Source: Streptococcus dysgalactiae subsp. dysgalactiae | GTDB taxonomy: Bacteria; Bacillota; Bacilli; Lactobacillales; Streptococcaceae | NCBI RefSeq assembly: GCF_900459225.1 | Contig: NZ_UHFH01000003.1 | Span: 402,501-466,500 of the forward strand | Direction: 5' to 3' | DNA length: 64,000 nucleotides | Part shown: positions 8,917 through 18,419 of the stretch, in pieces | Position numbering within the stretch: position 1 is the first letter of the stretch | Layout: every line of letters starts with the position of its first letter | Notes under the pieces: generated by a model | What the model saw: only the letters and a program-made list of their open reading frames with translations | Databases searched by the model: none | Told to the model about the DNA's origin: nothing | Program-made: the position numbers and the translations under genes

Positions 8917-9567
8917 ATGAAAAATAAACAAAACCACTTTTTAATAGCTTCTTTTGCCCTACTGATTTTTGTCATGATTGGCTATACGGTTAAATTTTTC
9001 CCTGAGAGTTTGACGTCGCTTGATAGCAGTATTCAAACTGCTATAAGGGGGACGCTTCCTCAGAGCGTGACCCGTTTTTTTAGGCTCATCACAGTATTTG
9101 GAAATGTAACGACACAACTTCTTGTAGTGACTGTATCAGTGATTGCTTTCCTCTTCATAAAGTGGAAAATGGAAGCCCTTTTAGTTTTGTCAAACGGTTT
9201 TGTGGCTGCTTTATTGATTTCAAGTTTTAAATTATTGTATCAACGACCAAGGCCAAGCATTGAACACCTGGTTTATGCGGGTGGTTTCTCTTTCCCAAGT
9301 GGTCATGCTATGGGGAGCATGTTGATTTTCGGAAGTCTGTTAATTGTTTGCCATCAGCGCATCAAATCAAGACCCCTACAAGTAGCAGTAGCTGCTTTGT
9401 TTGTGACCTTGATCTTATTGATAGGCCTGTCTCGTGTTTATTTGGGTGTCCATTATCCAAGCGATGTCTTAGCAGGATTTATTTTAGGGTTTGGGATTCT
9501 TCATTTCCTCTATCCTTGTTATGATCAAAAACGCTTTGAATGGCGGTTCCTCTTAAAACAGGACTAG
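8917..9567 (+). CDS. PAP2-family membrane phosphatase
   Basis: A 216-residue membrane phosphatase with the full PAP2 triad: motif 1 KLLYQRPRP, motif 2 FPSGHA, motif 3 SRVYLGVHYPSDV. About six membrane helices. Such enzymes dephosphorylate undecaprenyl pyrophosphate or other lipid phosphates. It starts 4 bases after ribU and is probably cotranscribed with it, so FMN may co-regulate it. Confidence 0.9.
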   Translation: MKNKQNHFLIASFALLIFVMIGYTVKFFPESLTSLDSSIQTAIRGTLPQSVTRFFRLITVFGNVTTQLLVVTVSVIAFLFIKWKMEALLVLSNGFVAALLISSFKLLYQRPRPSIEHLVYAGGFSFPSGHAMGSMLIFGSLLIVCHQRIKSRPLQVAVAALFVTLILLIGLSRVYLGVHYPSDVLAGFILGFGILHFLYPCYDQKRFEWRFLLKQD

Positions 9568-9613
9568 GGAACTTAGAAAACAGAAAAGATATTCATCTGG
9601 AGATATCATTATT

Positions 9614-9672
9614 AAGAATGTGTCTGGTAGTCAAAAGGGTACGCTTTTGAATGCTAGTCATATTCTTTTTTT
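9614..9672 (+). terminator. Long terminator hairpin after the PAP2 gene
   Basis: Nested complementary blocks (AAGAATGTG with CATATTCTT, CAAAAG with CTTTTG, CTGGTAG with CTAG) form a long hairpin ending in seven or more T residues. Confidence 0.75.
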
Positions 9673-9743
9673 GATACCGTCTTAGCAGTTTTTTCTGCAA
9701 GATGGTGATCTTGCTGCTTGTCTTTTATGCTACAATAGGAGTT

Positions 9744-10685
9744 ATGAAGAAACGATACCAGACTTTGAACGATTACTATCGCACCCTTTTCGGGGCAAAA
9801 ATTTTTAAAGTACCTATTGATGCGGGATTTGATTGCCCTAACCGTGATGGAACGGTGGCTCATGGTGGTTGTACTTTTTGCACAGTTTCAGGTTCTGGAG
9901 ATGCTATTGTAGCACCAGATGCTCCGATTCGGGAACAATTTTACAAAGAAATTGACTTTATGCACCGAAAATGGCCAGAAGTTAAGCAGTACTTGGTTTA
10001 CTTCCAAAATTTTACGAATACCCATGATAAAGTTGAGGTGATTCGAGAACGTTACGAGCAAGCCATCAATGAACCGGGAGTCGTTGGTATTAACATTGGG
10101 ACAAGGCCTGACTGTCTACCGGATGAGACCATTGCTTACTTAGCAGAATTAGCAGAGCGCATGCACGTCACGGTGGAATTGGGATTACAAACGACCTATG
10201 AAAAGACATCTGAAGTGATTAACAGAGCTCATTCCTACGATCTCTACAAAGAGACGGTGAAGCGGCTAAGGCAATACCCTAAGATTGAGATTGTGTCTCA
10301 TTTGATTAATGGATTGCCAGGTGAGACACATGAGATGATGCTAGACAACGTCAGACGTTGTGTGACAGATAATGATATTCAGGGAATCAAACTTCATTTG
10401 TTGCACTTGATGACCAATACTAGAATGCAAAGGGATTACCATGAGGGACGCTTGCAGTTGCTGAGTCAAGAGGACTATGTTTCCATTATTTGTGACCAAT
10501 TAGAAATTATTCCTAAGCACATTGTGATTCATCGTATTACAGGAGATGCCCCACGTGACATGTTGATTGGCCCTATGTGGAGCCTAAATAAGTGGGAAGT
10601 ACTGAATGCCATTGACAAAGAAATGGAGAGACGTGGCAGTTGGCAGGGATGTAAGGCTGACCGACAGCTATATGCCCAAGGATGA
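9744..10685 (+). CDS. mnmL: Radical SAM enzyme MnmL (YtqA family)
   Basis: A 313-residue TIGR01212-type radical SAM protein with a cysteine-rich cluster motif in FDCPNRDGTVAHGGCTFC and the block GINIGTRPDCLPDE. B. subtilis YtqA (MnmL) converts cmnm5 to nm5 on wobble uridine of tRNA, replacing the E. coli MnmC oxidase step; function here is by homology. AGGAG (9737-9741) precedes the ATG at 9744. The next gene encodes the partner methyltransferase MnmM, which supports the call. Confidence 0.88.
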   Translation: MKKRYQTLNDYYRTLFGAKIFKVPIDAGFDCPNRDGTVAHGGCTFCTVSGSGDAIVAPDAPIREQFYKEIDFMHRKWPEVKQYLVYFQNFTNTHDKVEVIRERYEQAINEPGVVGINIGTRPDCLPDETIAYLAELAERMHVTVELGLQTTYEKTSEVINRAHSYDLYKETVKRLRQYPKIEIVSHLINGLPGETHEMMLDNVRRCVTDNDIQGIKLHLLHLMTNTRMQRDYHEGRLQLLSQEDYVSIICDQLEIIPKHIVIHRITGDAPRDMLIGPMWSLNKWEVLNAIDKEMERRGSWQGCKADRQLYAQG

Positions 10686-10707
10686 CAGATTTGGATAGGA
10701 GAAGAAA

Positions 10708-11262
10708 ATGATAAAACGCCCTATTCACCTCTCGCATGACTTTTTAGCGGAGGTTATGGATAAGTCTAGTGTGGTTGTGGATGCCACGATGGGCAATGGG
10801 AATGATACTGCCTTTTTGGCACAATCAGCGAAAAAAGTTTATGCTTTTGATGTGCAAGAACAAGCTATTAGAAAAACCAGTGAGCGGTTAGCGCAGCTAG
10901 GCTTATCAAATGCTGAGCTTATTTTAGCGGGTCATGAAGCGGTTGATGAGTATGTGACAGAGCCGGTGCGTGCAGCTATTTTCAACCTTGGTTATTTACC
11001 CAGTGCGGATAAGTCTGTGATTACCTTACCAGCTACCACATTATTAGCTTTATCAAAAATCCTAAAGCTTTTGGAAGTTGGTGGTCGGGTTGCTATCATG
11101 GTTTATTATGGGCATGAGGGTGGCGATATGGAAAAAGATGCCTTGCTCGATTTTGTGCGGCAGTTGGATCAGCGTTTGGTTTCTGCCATGCTCTACCAGC
11201 CTCTCAATCAAGTCAATACACCACCTTTTTTAGTGATGTTAGAGAAATTAGCAGATTTCTAG
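10708..11262 (+). CDS. mnmM: tRNA methyltransferase MnmM (YtqB family)
   Basis: A 184-residue class I SAM methyltransferase with VVDATMGNGNDTAFLA (SAM-binding loop) and IFNLGYLPSADKS. This PF06962 family was long labelled putative rRNA methylase; B. subtilis YtqB is now known to methylate nm5s2U34 to mnm5s2U34 in tRNA. It starts 22 bases after mnmL, so the two steps are probably made together. Confidence 0.87.
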   Translation: MIKRPIHLSHDFLAEVMDKSSVVVDATMGNGNDTAFLAQSAKKVYAFDVQEQAIRKTSERLAQLGLSNAELILAGHEAVDEYVTEPVRAAIFNLGYLPSADKSVITLPATTLLALSKILKLLEVGGRVAIMVYYGHEGGDMEKDALLDFVRQLDQRLVSAMLYQPLNQVNTPPFLVMLEKLADF

Positions 11263-11381
11263 GTTTAAGACCGCTTGGAAACCAGGGGATTATTTGTGTG
11301 GAAAAAGAAGAAATCCCTAGGCTTTGCCCATAAATGTGATATAATGAAGTCACTATATTATTTTCTAGGAGTTATATTAAC

Positions 11382-12716
11382 ATGGAAGACCCTGTGAGTC
11401 AGCCTTTAGTCATTCAATTTTTAGTATTATTTATTTTAACCTTGTTGAATGCCTTCTTCTCAGCTAGCGAGATGGCATTAGTCTCTTTGAACCGCTCTCG
11501 TGTAGAGCAAAAAGCTGCTGATGGTGATAAGAAATATGCTCGTTTATTACGAGTATTAGAAGAACCTAACCACTTTTTGTCAACCATCCAGGTTGGCATT
11601 ACCTTTATTAGTCTCCTATCAGGGGCTAGTTTATCAGCTTCCCTTGGAAAGGTAATTTCAGGTTGGTTAGGAGGTTCAGCGACTGCCCAAACAGCAGGTG
11701 GAATCATCTCTTTGATTTTCTTAACTTACGTTTCGATTGTTTTGGGAGAATTATATCCAAAACGGATTGCCATGAACCTTAAAGACAAGCTGGCAATTGT
11801 CTCGGCTCCTATCATCATTGGACTGGGTAAGGTGGTAAGCCCCTTCGTTTGGCTCCTGTCAGCATCAACGAACTTGTTGAGCCGCATTACTCCAATGACC
11901 TTTGATGACGCGGATGAGCAAATGACGCGTGATGAAATTGAATACATGTTATCAAACAGTGAGGCAACTCTGGATGCTGAAGAAATTGAAATGTTACAGG
12001 GGATTTTCTCGCTAGATGAAATGATGGCGCGTGAAGTCATGGTTCCAAGAACAGATGCCTTCATGATTGACATTAATGATGACCCGCTTGAGAATATTCA
12101 AGAAATTTTAAAACAAAGTTTTTCGCGTATTCCTGTCTATGATGTGGACAAGGACAAGATTATTGGCTTGATTCACACCAAGCGCTTGTTAGAATCAGGT
12201 TTCCGTCAGGGCTTTGAAAACATTGATATGCGAAAGATTTTACAGGAACCTCTGTTTGTTCCTGAGACGATTTTTGTGGATGACCTTTTACGTCAGCTGC
12301 GCAACACCCAAAATCAAATGGCCATCTTGCTGGATGAATATGGGGGTGTGGCTGGTTTAGTTACTTTAGAAGACCTGCTTGAAGAAATTGTTGGTGAAAT
12401 TGATGATGAAACCGATAAGGCTGAACAATTTGTGCATGAAATTGGGGAAAACACCTATATTGTTGTTGGTACCATGACGCTAAATGAATTCAATGAGTAT
12501 TTTGATACGGAATTGGAGTCAGATGATGTGGATACCATCGCTGGTTTTTATTTGACTGGTATCGGAACCATTCCAAGCCAGGAACAAAAAGAAGCCTACG
12601 AAATAGATAGCCAAGACAAACACTTGGTCCTTATCAATGATAAGGTCAAAGATGGGCGTATCACGAAATTAAAATTAATCCTGTCTAATATAGAACAGAT
12701 TATTGAGGAAGACTAG
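11382..12716 (+). CDS. CNNM/HlyC-CorC family transporter-like protein
   Basis: A 444-residue hemolysin C-type protein. The N-terminal DUF21/CNNM domain (about residues 8-190) has several membrane helices and FSASEMALVSLNRSRVEQ; a CBS pair follows (about 205-335, with REVMVPRTDAFMID and GLVTLEDLLEEIVGEI); the C-terminus is a CorC_HlyC domain. Relatives act in magnesium export or in polyamine and cation efflux; the name hemolysin is historical. A TGN-extended -10 TATAAT at 11340-11345 and TAGGAG precede the ATG. Confidence 0.88.
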   Translation: MEDPVSQPLVIQFLVLFILTLLNAFFSASEMALVSLNRSRVEQKAADGDKKYARLLRVLEEPNHFLSTIQVGITFISLLSGASLSASLGKVISGWLGGSATAQTAGGIISLIFLTYVSIVLGELYPKRIAMNLKDKLAIVSAPIIIGLGKVVSPFVWLLSASTNLLSRITPMTFDDADEQMTRDEIEYMLSNSEATLDAEEIEMLQGIFSLDEMMAREVMVPRTDAFMIDINDDPLENIQEILKQSFSRIPVYDVDKDKIIGLIHTKRLLESGFRQGFENIDMRKILQEPLFVPETIFVDDLLRQLRNTQNQMAILLDEYGGVAGLVTLEDLLEEIVGEIDDETDKAEQFVHEIGENTYIVVGTMTLNEFNEYFDTELESDDVDTIAGFYLTGIGTIPSQEQKEAYEIDSQDKHLVLINDKVKDGRITKLKLILSNIEQIIEED

Positions 12717-12737
12717 GCTTCATGCCTAGTCTTTTTT
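12710..12737 (+). terminator. Terminator overlapping the CNNM gene stop
   Basis: AGACTAGGC and GCCTAGTCT form a 9-bp stem around TTCAT, followed by T6. The left arm includes the stop codon at 12714-12716. Confidence 0.88.
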
Positions 12738-12748
12738 ATGAAAAGTGT

Positions 12749-12775
12749 TATAATGAAAATGTAAAAACGTTTACA
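12749..12775 (+). promoter_or_regulatory. pflA -10 box and cre-like palindrome
   Basis: TATAAT at 12749-12754 is followed by the palindromic TGTAAAAACGTTTACA at 12760-12775. The inner 14 bases match the CcpA cre consensus TGWAANCGNTNWCA except at position 2. Its place at the transcription start suits CcpA control of this fermentation gene. Confidence 0.6.
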
Positions 12776-12793
12776 AGAAATGAAGGAGATGCA

Positions 12794-13585
12794 ATGACTG
12801 AGATAGATTATGGACAAGTAACAGGAATGATGCATTCGACAGAAAGCTTTGGTTCTGTGGATGGCCCAGGAATCCGTTTTATCATTTTCTTGCAAGGTTG
12901 TAAAATGCGTTGCCAGTATTGCCATAATCCGGACACTTGGGAGATGGAAACCAATAACTCAAAACTTAGAACCGTTAATGACGTTTTAAAAGAAGCCCTT
13001 CAGTATAAACATTTTTGGGGGAAAAAAGGTGGTATTACAGTTTCAGGTGGTGAAGCTATGCTCCAAATTGACTTTATCACTGCCTTGTTCACTGAGGCAA
13101 AAAAACTAGGCATCCATACGACACTGGATACCTGTGGTTTTGCTTATAGACCTACACCTGAATACCATGAGGTTCTGGACAAATTACTGGCAGTGACAGA
13201 TTTAATCCTATTAGACCTGAAAGAAATTGATGAAGAGCAGCATAAGATTGTGACGCGTCAGCCTAATCAAAATATTTTGGAATTTGCTAGGTATTTATCC
13301 GACAAGCAGATTCCTGTCTGGATTCGCCATGTTTTAGTGCCGGGATTGACCGATATTGACGATCATTTGGTACGATTGGGTGAGTTTGTAAAGACCTTGA
13401 AAAATGTCGATAAATTTGAAGTTTTGCCCTATCATACTATGGGAGAATTCAAATGGCGTGAACTAGGCATTCCTTACCAGCTGGAAGGGGTTAAACCACC
13501 GACCAAGGAAAGGGTTCAAAATGCCAAAAACTTGATGCAAACCGAGTCTTATACAGAATACATGAATCGGATTCATCAGTCATAA
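12794..13585 (+). CDS. pflA: Pyruvate formate-lyase-activating enzyme
   Basis: Radical SAM enzyme that installs the glycyl radical on pyruvate formate-lyase during mixed-acid fermentation. The iron-sulfur motif CxxxCxxC lies in GCKMRCQYCHNPDTW, preceded by ESFGSVDGPGIRF; the GITVSGGEAMLQ motif follows. The ATG at 12794 after GAAGGAG gives 263 residues, the normal length; upstream in-frame ATGs lie in the terminator and promoter region. A cre-like site overlaps its start region. Confidence 0.93.
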   Translation: MTEIDYGQVTGMMHSTESFGSVDGPGIRFIIFLQGCKMRCQYCHNPDTWEMETNNSKLRTVNDVLKEALQYKHFWGKKGGITVSGGEAMLQIDFITALFTEAKKLGIHTTLDTCGFAYRPTPEYHEVLDKLLAVTDLILLDLKEIDEEQHKIVTRQPNQNILEFARYLSDKQIPVWIRHVLVPGLTDIDDHLVRLGEFVKTLKNVDKFEVLPYHTMGEFKWRELGIPYQLEGVKPPTKERVQNAKNLMQTESYTEYMNRIHQS

Positions 13586-13593
13586 GCTTTTCT

Positions 13594-13622
13594 TGAAGTT
13601 GGGAAATATCCCAGCTTTTTGT
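13594..13622 (+). terminator. Terminator after pflA
   Basis: AAG-TTGGGA and TCCCAGCTT form a hairpin around AATA followed by a T-run. Confidence 0.75.
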
Positions 13623-13714
13623 GTTTACAAGGTGAGTGCTCGGCAATCCCCCTTTGATTTTAGGGGGCAATTTTGCTAAAATAAGATGAATAAAGAGAAT
13701 GAGGTAGAATTATT

Positions 13715-14650
13715 ATGTCAAAAATTTTAGTTTTTGGTCACCAAAATCCTGATACGGATGCCATCGCATCGTCATATGGCTTTGATTACTTGTCACAAAA
13801 AGCCTTCGGCTTGGATACTGAAGTGGTAGCTTTAGGAACTCCTAACGAAGAAACAGCTTTTGCCCTTGATTATTTTGGTGTTGAAGCACCGCGTGTGGTT
13901 GAATCTGCTAAAGCAGAAGGGGCTGAACAAGTGATTTTGACAGACCACAATGAGTTTCAACAATCTATTGCAGATATCCGTGAGGTTGAAGTCTATGGTG
14001 TGGTAGACCATCACCGTGTGGCAAACTTTGAGACTGGTAATCCATTGTATATGCGAGTGGAACCTGTCGGTTCTGCCTCATCTATTGTTTACCGTATGTT
14101 TAAAGAAAATGGTATTGATGTCCCTAAAGCGATTGCTGGAATGCTCTTGTCTGGTTTGATTTCAGATACCTTGTTATTGAAATCTCCAACGACTCATGTG
14201 TCTGACCATCGTGTCGCTGAAGAATTGGCAGAGCTAGCAGAAGTCAACTTGGAAACTTACGGCATGTCTCTTCTAAAAGCTGGTACAAACCTTGCAAGCA
14301 AATCAGAAGCAGAATTGATTGATATTGATGCTAAAACATTTGAATTAAATGGGAATGCTGTACGCGTGGCACAAGTAAACACTGTTGACATTTCAGAAGT
14401 TTTAGAACGTCAAGAAGCTATTGAAGCAGCGATGAAAGATGCTATGGCTGCAGAAGGTTATTCAGATTTTGTCTTAATGGTAACTGATATTGTTAACTCA
14501 AACTCTGAAATCTTAGCTCTTGGTGCTAACATGGATAAGGTGGAAGCAGCCTTTAACTTCACTCTTGACAACAATCATGCCTTCTTAGCAGGTGCCGTTT
14601 CTCGTAAGAAACAAGTGGTTCCACAATTGACAGAAAGTTTTGGAGCTTAA
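13715..14650 (+). CDS. ppaC: Manganese-dependent inorganic pyrophosphatase
   Basis: Family II (DHH superfamily) soluble pyrophosphatase of 311 residues. Metal ligands lie in [21 protein letters not shown] and VVDHHRVAN; the C-terminal DHHA2 domain contains the substrate-binding [10 protein letters not shown]. It supplies pyrophosphate removal for biosynthesis. Monocistronic, ended by the terminator at 14667-14698. Confidence 0.96.
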   Translation: MSKILVFGHQNPDTDAIASSYGFDYLSQKAFGLDTEVVALGTPNEETAFALDYFGVEAPRVVESAKAEGAEQVILTDHNEFQQSIADIREVEVYGVVDHHRVANFETGNPLYMRVEPVGSASSIVYRMFKENGIDVPKAIAGMLLSGLISDTLLLKSPTTHVSDHRVAEELAELAEVNLETYGMSLLKAGTNLASKSEAELIDIDAKTFELNGNAVRVAQVNTVDISEVLERQEAIEAAMKDAMAAEGYSDFVLMVTDIVNSNSEILALGANMDKVEAAFNFTLDNNHAFLAGAVSRKKQVVPQLTESFGA

Positions 14651-14666
14651 TCAAAAGACTCTTTAA

Positions 14667-14698
14667 AAGGGATTGGTTTTTTGACCAAGCCCTTTTTT
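14667..14698 (+). terminator. Terminator after ppaC
   Basis: AAGGGATTGGT and ACCAAGCCCTT pair around TTTTTTG (one mismatch), then a T-run. Confidence 0.8.
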
Positions 14699-14724
14699 CA
14701 CTCTTCTATGCTATAATAGAAGGT

Positions 14725-15378
14725 ATGATAACAGTATTTCATTCAGATAAGCTCACCAGACAATCTTTTTTTCAAGACCTTATCAATTATCTCGACCAGC
14801 ATGATCACGTTATTCTACGTGATATCAAAAAAGCCTTTCCTAATATCACAGGTATTGACAAGGCTATTGAAAGTTACGTTCAAGCTGGCTATATTCGCCG
14901 TGAAAATAAGCGTTACGGCACCAATCTTCCCATGGTGACTTCTGATCAGCAACTAGCCTTAGACACCATGCTTTTTGTGGACACCTGTTCAGTTAAGTAT
15001 GAGGATTTTTTAGCGGTCACCTTTGAGACTCAGTTAGCTAACCAGACCAATCAAGTGATCATCAAGGAAAAGACCAACATCACGAGAAATCAGTTGACTC
15101 TAGCTAATTATTTTTATCGTCTCAAAAGAGGTGAAAAACCATCAGCTGAGCAGATGGATCTGTACAAACTCTTGGGAGATGTGAATCAGGAATACGCCCT
15201 TAAATACATGACCACCTTCTTACTTAAATTCACGCGTAAAGACCTTGTGATGCAAAAACGGCCGGATATTTTTGTGGAAGCCTTAGTCAAGCTTGGGTAT
15301 TTGGTACAGGTAGAGCCTACAAAATACCAGCTGCTAATGACCTTGGATAAAGAAAATTTAACCTTTACAGCACCATAG
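14725..15378 (+). CDS. DUF1803 domain-containing protein
   Basis: A soluble 217-residue protein that I match to the DUF1803 family found beside ppaC in streptococci. The N-terminal third looks like a winged helix (HVILRDIKKAFPNITGIDKAIESYVQAGYIRRENKRYG), suggesting nucleic-acid contact, but no function is known. TATAAT at 14712-14717 lies only 7 bases before the ATG, so the transcript may have almost no leader. Confidence 0.65.
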   Translation: MITVFHSDKLTRQSFFQDLINYLDQHDHVILRDIKKAFPNITGIDKAIESYVQAGYIRRENKRYGTNLPMVTSDQQLALDTMLFVDTCSVKYEDFLAVTFETQLANQTNQVIIKEKTNITRNQLTLANYFYRLKRGEKPSAEQMDLYKLLGDVNQEYALKYMTTFLLKFTRKDLVMQKRPDIFVEALVKLGYLVQVEPTKYQLLMTLDKENLTFTAP

Positions 15379-15379
15379 A

Positions 15380-15414
15380 AAAACGCTAAGAATATACTTT
15401 GTTCTTAGCGTTTT
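15380..15414. terminator. Bidirectional terminator between convergent genes
   Basis: A perfect 13-bp stem (AAAACGCTAAGAA at 15380-15392 with TTCTTAGCGTTTT at 15402-15414) serves the DUF1803 gene on + and the fhu operon on -. Confidence 0.9.
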
Positions 15415-15422
15415 GATTATCT

Positions 15423-16424
15423 TTATTTTGTTTTTGCCATTAAGTAAAGGAAGTATGGTGCTCCAATTAGCGATACTAAGATGCCTGTTTGGATATTACT
15501 GCCAACGAGATAGACTCGTCCTACTGTATCTGCAATCAGAAGGATTAGCATACCGATGAATAAGCTAGTAGGTATGGTTAAGCGGTGGTCGTTTCCAACA
15601 AGACGTTTGCTGATATGGCCTGCCATTAGGCCGATAAAACTAATATTGCCAACCAAAAGTACGCTCAAGGAGGCAAGAGCAGTAGCTAATGCCAATGTTA
15701 CTAACCGTTGAGCATTTAAGGCTAGACCAAGTCCAATAGCGGTATCGTCGGATAAGTTCATGATGTTAAGGTGGTGTGCTTGATAAAAAACCACTAGCCA
15801 AAGCAGAATGAGCAGTGGAGCAATGAGTGTCAGGGTTGGCCAATTGTCGCCCGTAATTTGACCACTCAACCAGTTAATCACCAAATCAACTTTGTAGCGA
15901 TTGACATTGCCGACTAAAGCGACCATTAAGCTGGACAACATGGTGGTGACCCCAACACCCGTAATCATCAAGCGGGTAGGGTTGATTTTTCCTTGCTTGG
16001 TTAGTGAGAGCTGGTAGACACTCAAAATCGTTAGGCTAGCGCCAAACATGGCAAATAAAGGGAGGAACTGACTAAGGATAGTCTGATTAAGGGAAGAAAA
16101 AGAAACAAAGATAGCAAGTGTAACCCCTGCTCCCGTATTAATCCCTAAAATACCAGAATCAGCTAAAGGATTTCGTGTCAAGCTTTGTAGCAAAAGTCCT
16201 GATAGAGAAAGTGAGCCCCCTCCAACACAAGCTGCTAGAATTCTCGGTAGACGAATCTTAGTGATGATTAAGGTCATGGCACTGTTGGATTCTCTTAGTA
16301 AAATCTTGATCACACTAAGGAGAGACATATTGGACTCTCCTATAGACAAGGATATCAAGATAAGTCCTAAAAGAAGAAGGAACAATCCCAAGTAAAAAGG
16401 AGCTACTTGTTTAAACGATTTCAA
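15423..16424 (-). CDS. fhuG: Siderophore ABC transporter permease FhuG
   Basis: A 333-residue FecCD/BtuC-family permease with about nine membrane helices. Conserved segments: RLPRILAACVGGGSLSLSGLLLQSLTRNPLAD, GILGINTGAGV and ISFIGLMAGHISKRLVG. It forms the translocation pore with FhuB for a hydroxamate siderophore such as ferrichrome (the S. pyogenes locus is called fhu or siu). It overlaps fhuB by 4 bases and is the last gene of the - strand operon fhuC-D-B-G. Confidence 0.9.
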   Translation of the reverse strand: MKSFKQVAPFYLGLFLLLLGLILISLSIGESNMSLLSVIKILLRESNSAMTLIITKIRLPRILAACVGGGSLSLSGLLLQSLTRNPLADSGILGINTGAGVTLAIFVSFSSLNQTILSQFLPLFAMFGASLTILSVYQLSLTKQGKINPTRLMITGVGVTTMLSSLMVALVGNVNRYKVDLVINWLSGQITGDNWPTLTLIAPLLILLWLVVFYQAHHLNIMNLSDDTAIGLGLALNAQRLVTLALATALASLSVLLVGNISFIGLMAGHISKRLVGNDHRLTIPTSLFIGMLILLIADTVGRVYLVGSNIQTGILVSLIGAPYFLYLMAKTK

Positions 16425-17473
16425 TGAGTACCTCCTTTTCTAAGCAACCATAAGAAACACGGAAAACCAACCAGACTAACGAGGGCAGATAGGGGTGTTT
16501 CATAAGGAGGATTGAGATTGCGGCATGCAAAATCAACCCATAGCATGAAACTAGCTCCTAATAAGGCAGATAGGGGGATAATCTGGCGATAATTTTTGGC
16601 AGCAAAGACCTTGATGAGATGAGGAACCATCAGACCAACAAAGGAAATACTTCCAGCGATAGCCACAGCTGCCGAAGATAATAGAAGAACCAAGAGCATA
16701 AAGATGACACTCATCAACTTGGTCCTTTGGCCAAGAGCCTTTGACTGATAGTCGCTCAAACTAAGAATAGTGAGGTGATAAGATAAGAGCTGTGCAAGGA
16801 CAAGGCCGGCCACGACAAGAGGTGCTATGTAGGCCACCATCTGCCAGTTAACGCCGACTAATCCTCCTGCTTGCCAACCGATAATGGCATTAGCCAGATG
16901 ATAGTAATTAGTGATACCTTGACCTAGTGCTGATAGCAGTATGGAAACCATAGCTCCTGCCAGAACAAGGCGAAGCTGATGATAGCCTTTTCTAGCTTGG
17001 TAAGAAAGTCCAAATACTAAAGCAGCTGCAAGGCAAGAACCCAACAAAGACAGCAGAATAATGAGAGAGTAGTGCAGATGGGGCACAAAAGCGTACGCCA
17101 AAACCAAGGCTAATCCAGCGCCAGAATTAATACCCAAGAGGCCAGGCTCAGCAATAGGGTTGCGCGTGATGCCCTGCATAATTGCACCAGAAACAGCGAG
17201 GGCAGCCCCAACTAAAGCAGCAGCCATTAGTCGAGGGATACGAATATCAAGAAGGACATTGGCCTCATGGCCTCCTTGCTTTCCGAGAAAAATACGGCTG
17301 ATATCCTGATGAGATAGATGAATGGCTCCGAAGCGAAGATTGCAATAGATGGCAAGGACTAAGCTTAGGCTGATAAGAGCAAAAAGAAGCCAAAAAGTCT
17401 GTGACTTAGTGACTCTTTTAGTTTTTTGAGTAGGTAAATAGATGTAATCAGGTGACTTATGCATTACTTTCAC
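16421..17473 (-). CDS. fhuB: Siderophore ABC transporter permease FhuB
   Basis: A 350-residue FecCD-family permease with [43 protein letters not shown] and the coupling-loop segment [13 protein letters not shown]. The first 25 residues are polar before the first helix; the start used overlaps the 3' end of fhuD by 17 bases, and an internal ATG a few codons later (about 17464) is also possible. It pairs with FhuG. Confidence 0.9.
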   Translation of the reverse strand: MKVMHKSPDYIYLPTQKTKRVTKSQTFWLLFALISLSLVLAIYCNLRFGAIHLSHQDISRIFLGKQGGHEANVLLDIRIPRLMAAALVGAALAVSGAIMQGITRNPIAEPGLLGINSGAGLALVLAYAFVPHLHYSLIILLSLLGSCLAAALVFGLSYQARKGYHQLRLVLAGAMVSILLSALGQGITNYYHLANAIIGWQAGGLVGVNWQMVAYIAPLVVAGLVLAQLLSYHLTILSLSDYQSKALGQRTKLMSVIFMLLVLLLSSAAVAIAGSISFVGLMVPHLIKVFAAKNYRQIIPLSALLGASFMLWVDFACRNLNPPYETPLSALVSLVGFPCFLWLLRKGGTH

Positions 17474-18395
17474 TTGAGAGAATTGCCTTTCGTAAGGTCT
17501 TCAATTGGTATTCCAAAGACAGTGGGTCTGTAAAATAAAAGACATTAGCATTGACTTTAATGACGTGATTTTTCTGAACGGCTGGAAGAGATTTCCAAAG
17601 ATCGCTTTCATATAAGGCGGAGCCAGTCTTGTCGTCTTCAGCAGCAACCACTACATAATCTCCAATGTAGTCTGGAAGGACTTCTTGGGATAGAGACAGG
17701 TAGCCTTGTTTAAAGACATCCTGTTTGACTTTTTCAGGAGCATCATAGTGGAAAGCTTGGTGGATAATCTCCCCACCGCGTCCCCAGTCTTTACCGAAGA
17801 GGTAAATCTCTTTTTCGTAAAGTCCCATAATGGTAAATGTTGCTTTGTCACCTGTAACAGCCTTGACCTCTTTTTCATAAGCTGCTGTTTTTGTTTCCCA
17901 GTCTTTTTGCCATTTGGCTGTTTCTTTTTCTTTGTTAAAGACACGTCCAAAGTCCGAGAAGACTTGGAGATAATCCCGTTTACGGTATTCAATCAAAATA
18001 ACAGGAGCGATTTCTGCCAATTGTTTGATATTTTCTTCTGTAGAGCCCACCACAATAACATCAGGTTCTAATGCAGTGATAGCTTCTAAATCAGTCGCAG
18101 CCACTTGTTTAGCTTTTTTAATCGTCTTAGCAAGGACAGGGTTTTTCTTGTCGTAAGAAGTGACACCGACTAAGTTTAAATCTAATTTTTTGAGGTAACC
18201 AGTATAAGTGGAAGCCAGACTAACCACTCGCTTTGGTTGGCTAGGAATATCTCCATAGTAGGTCATGCCAGCAATTTTTGGCATACTTGATAGGCTATTT
18301 GAACTGGAATTTGGCTTACTGCTTGTTTGATTACCACAGGCAACTAAGGTAATGGTTGTCAAACAAAGTGTTAATAGTAGGGCTAATTTTTTCAT
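17457..18395 (-). CDS. fhuD: Siderophore-binding lipoprotein FhuD
   Basis: Substrate-binding subunit, 312 residues, with a lipoprotein signal peptide ending in the lipobox LVAC (Cys at about 20) and a serine/asparagine-rich linker. The periplasmic-binding (TroA/FhuD type) fold shows in [26 protein letters not shown] and EPDVIVVGS. It sits on the outer face of the membrane and delivers ferric siderophore to FhuB/G. Confidence 0.9.
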   Translation of the reverse strand: MKKLALLLTLCLTTITLVACGNQTSSKPNSSSNSLSSMPKIAGMTYYGDIPSQPKRVVSLASTYTGYLKKLDLNLVGVTSYDKKNPVLAKTIKKAKQVAATDLEAITALEPDVIVVGSTEENIKQLAEIAPVILIEYRKRDYLQVFSDFGRVFNKEKETAKWQKDWETKTAAYEKEVKAVTGDKATFTIMGLYEKEIYLFGKDWGRGGEIIHQAFHYDAPEKVKQDVFKQGYLSLSQEVLPDYIGDYVVVAAEDDKTGSALYESDLWKSLPAVQKNHVIKVNANVFYFTDPLSLEYQLKTLRKAILSSESNA

Positions 18396-18419
18396 GTATT
18401 CTATTCTCCTAGAATAAAT

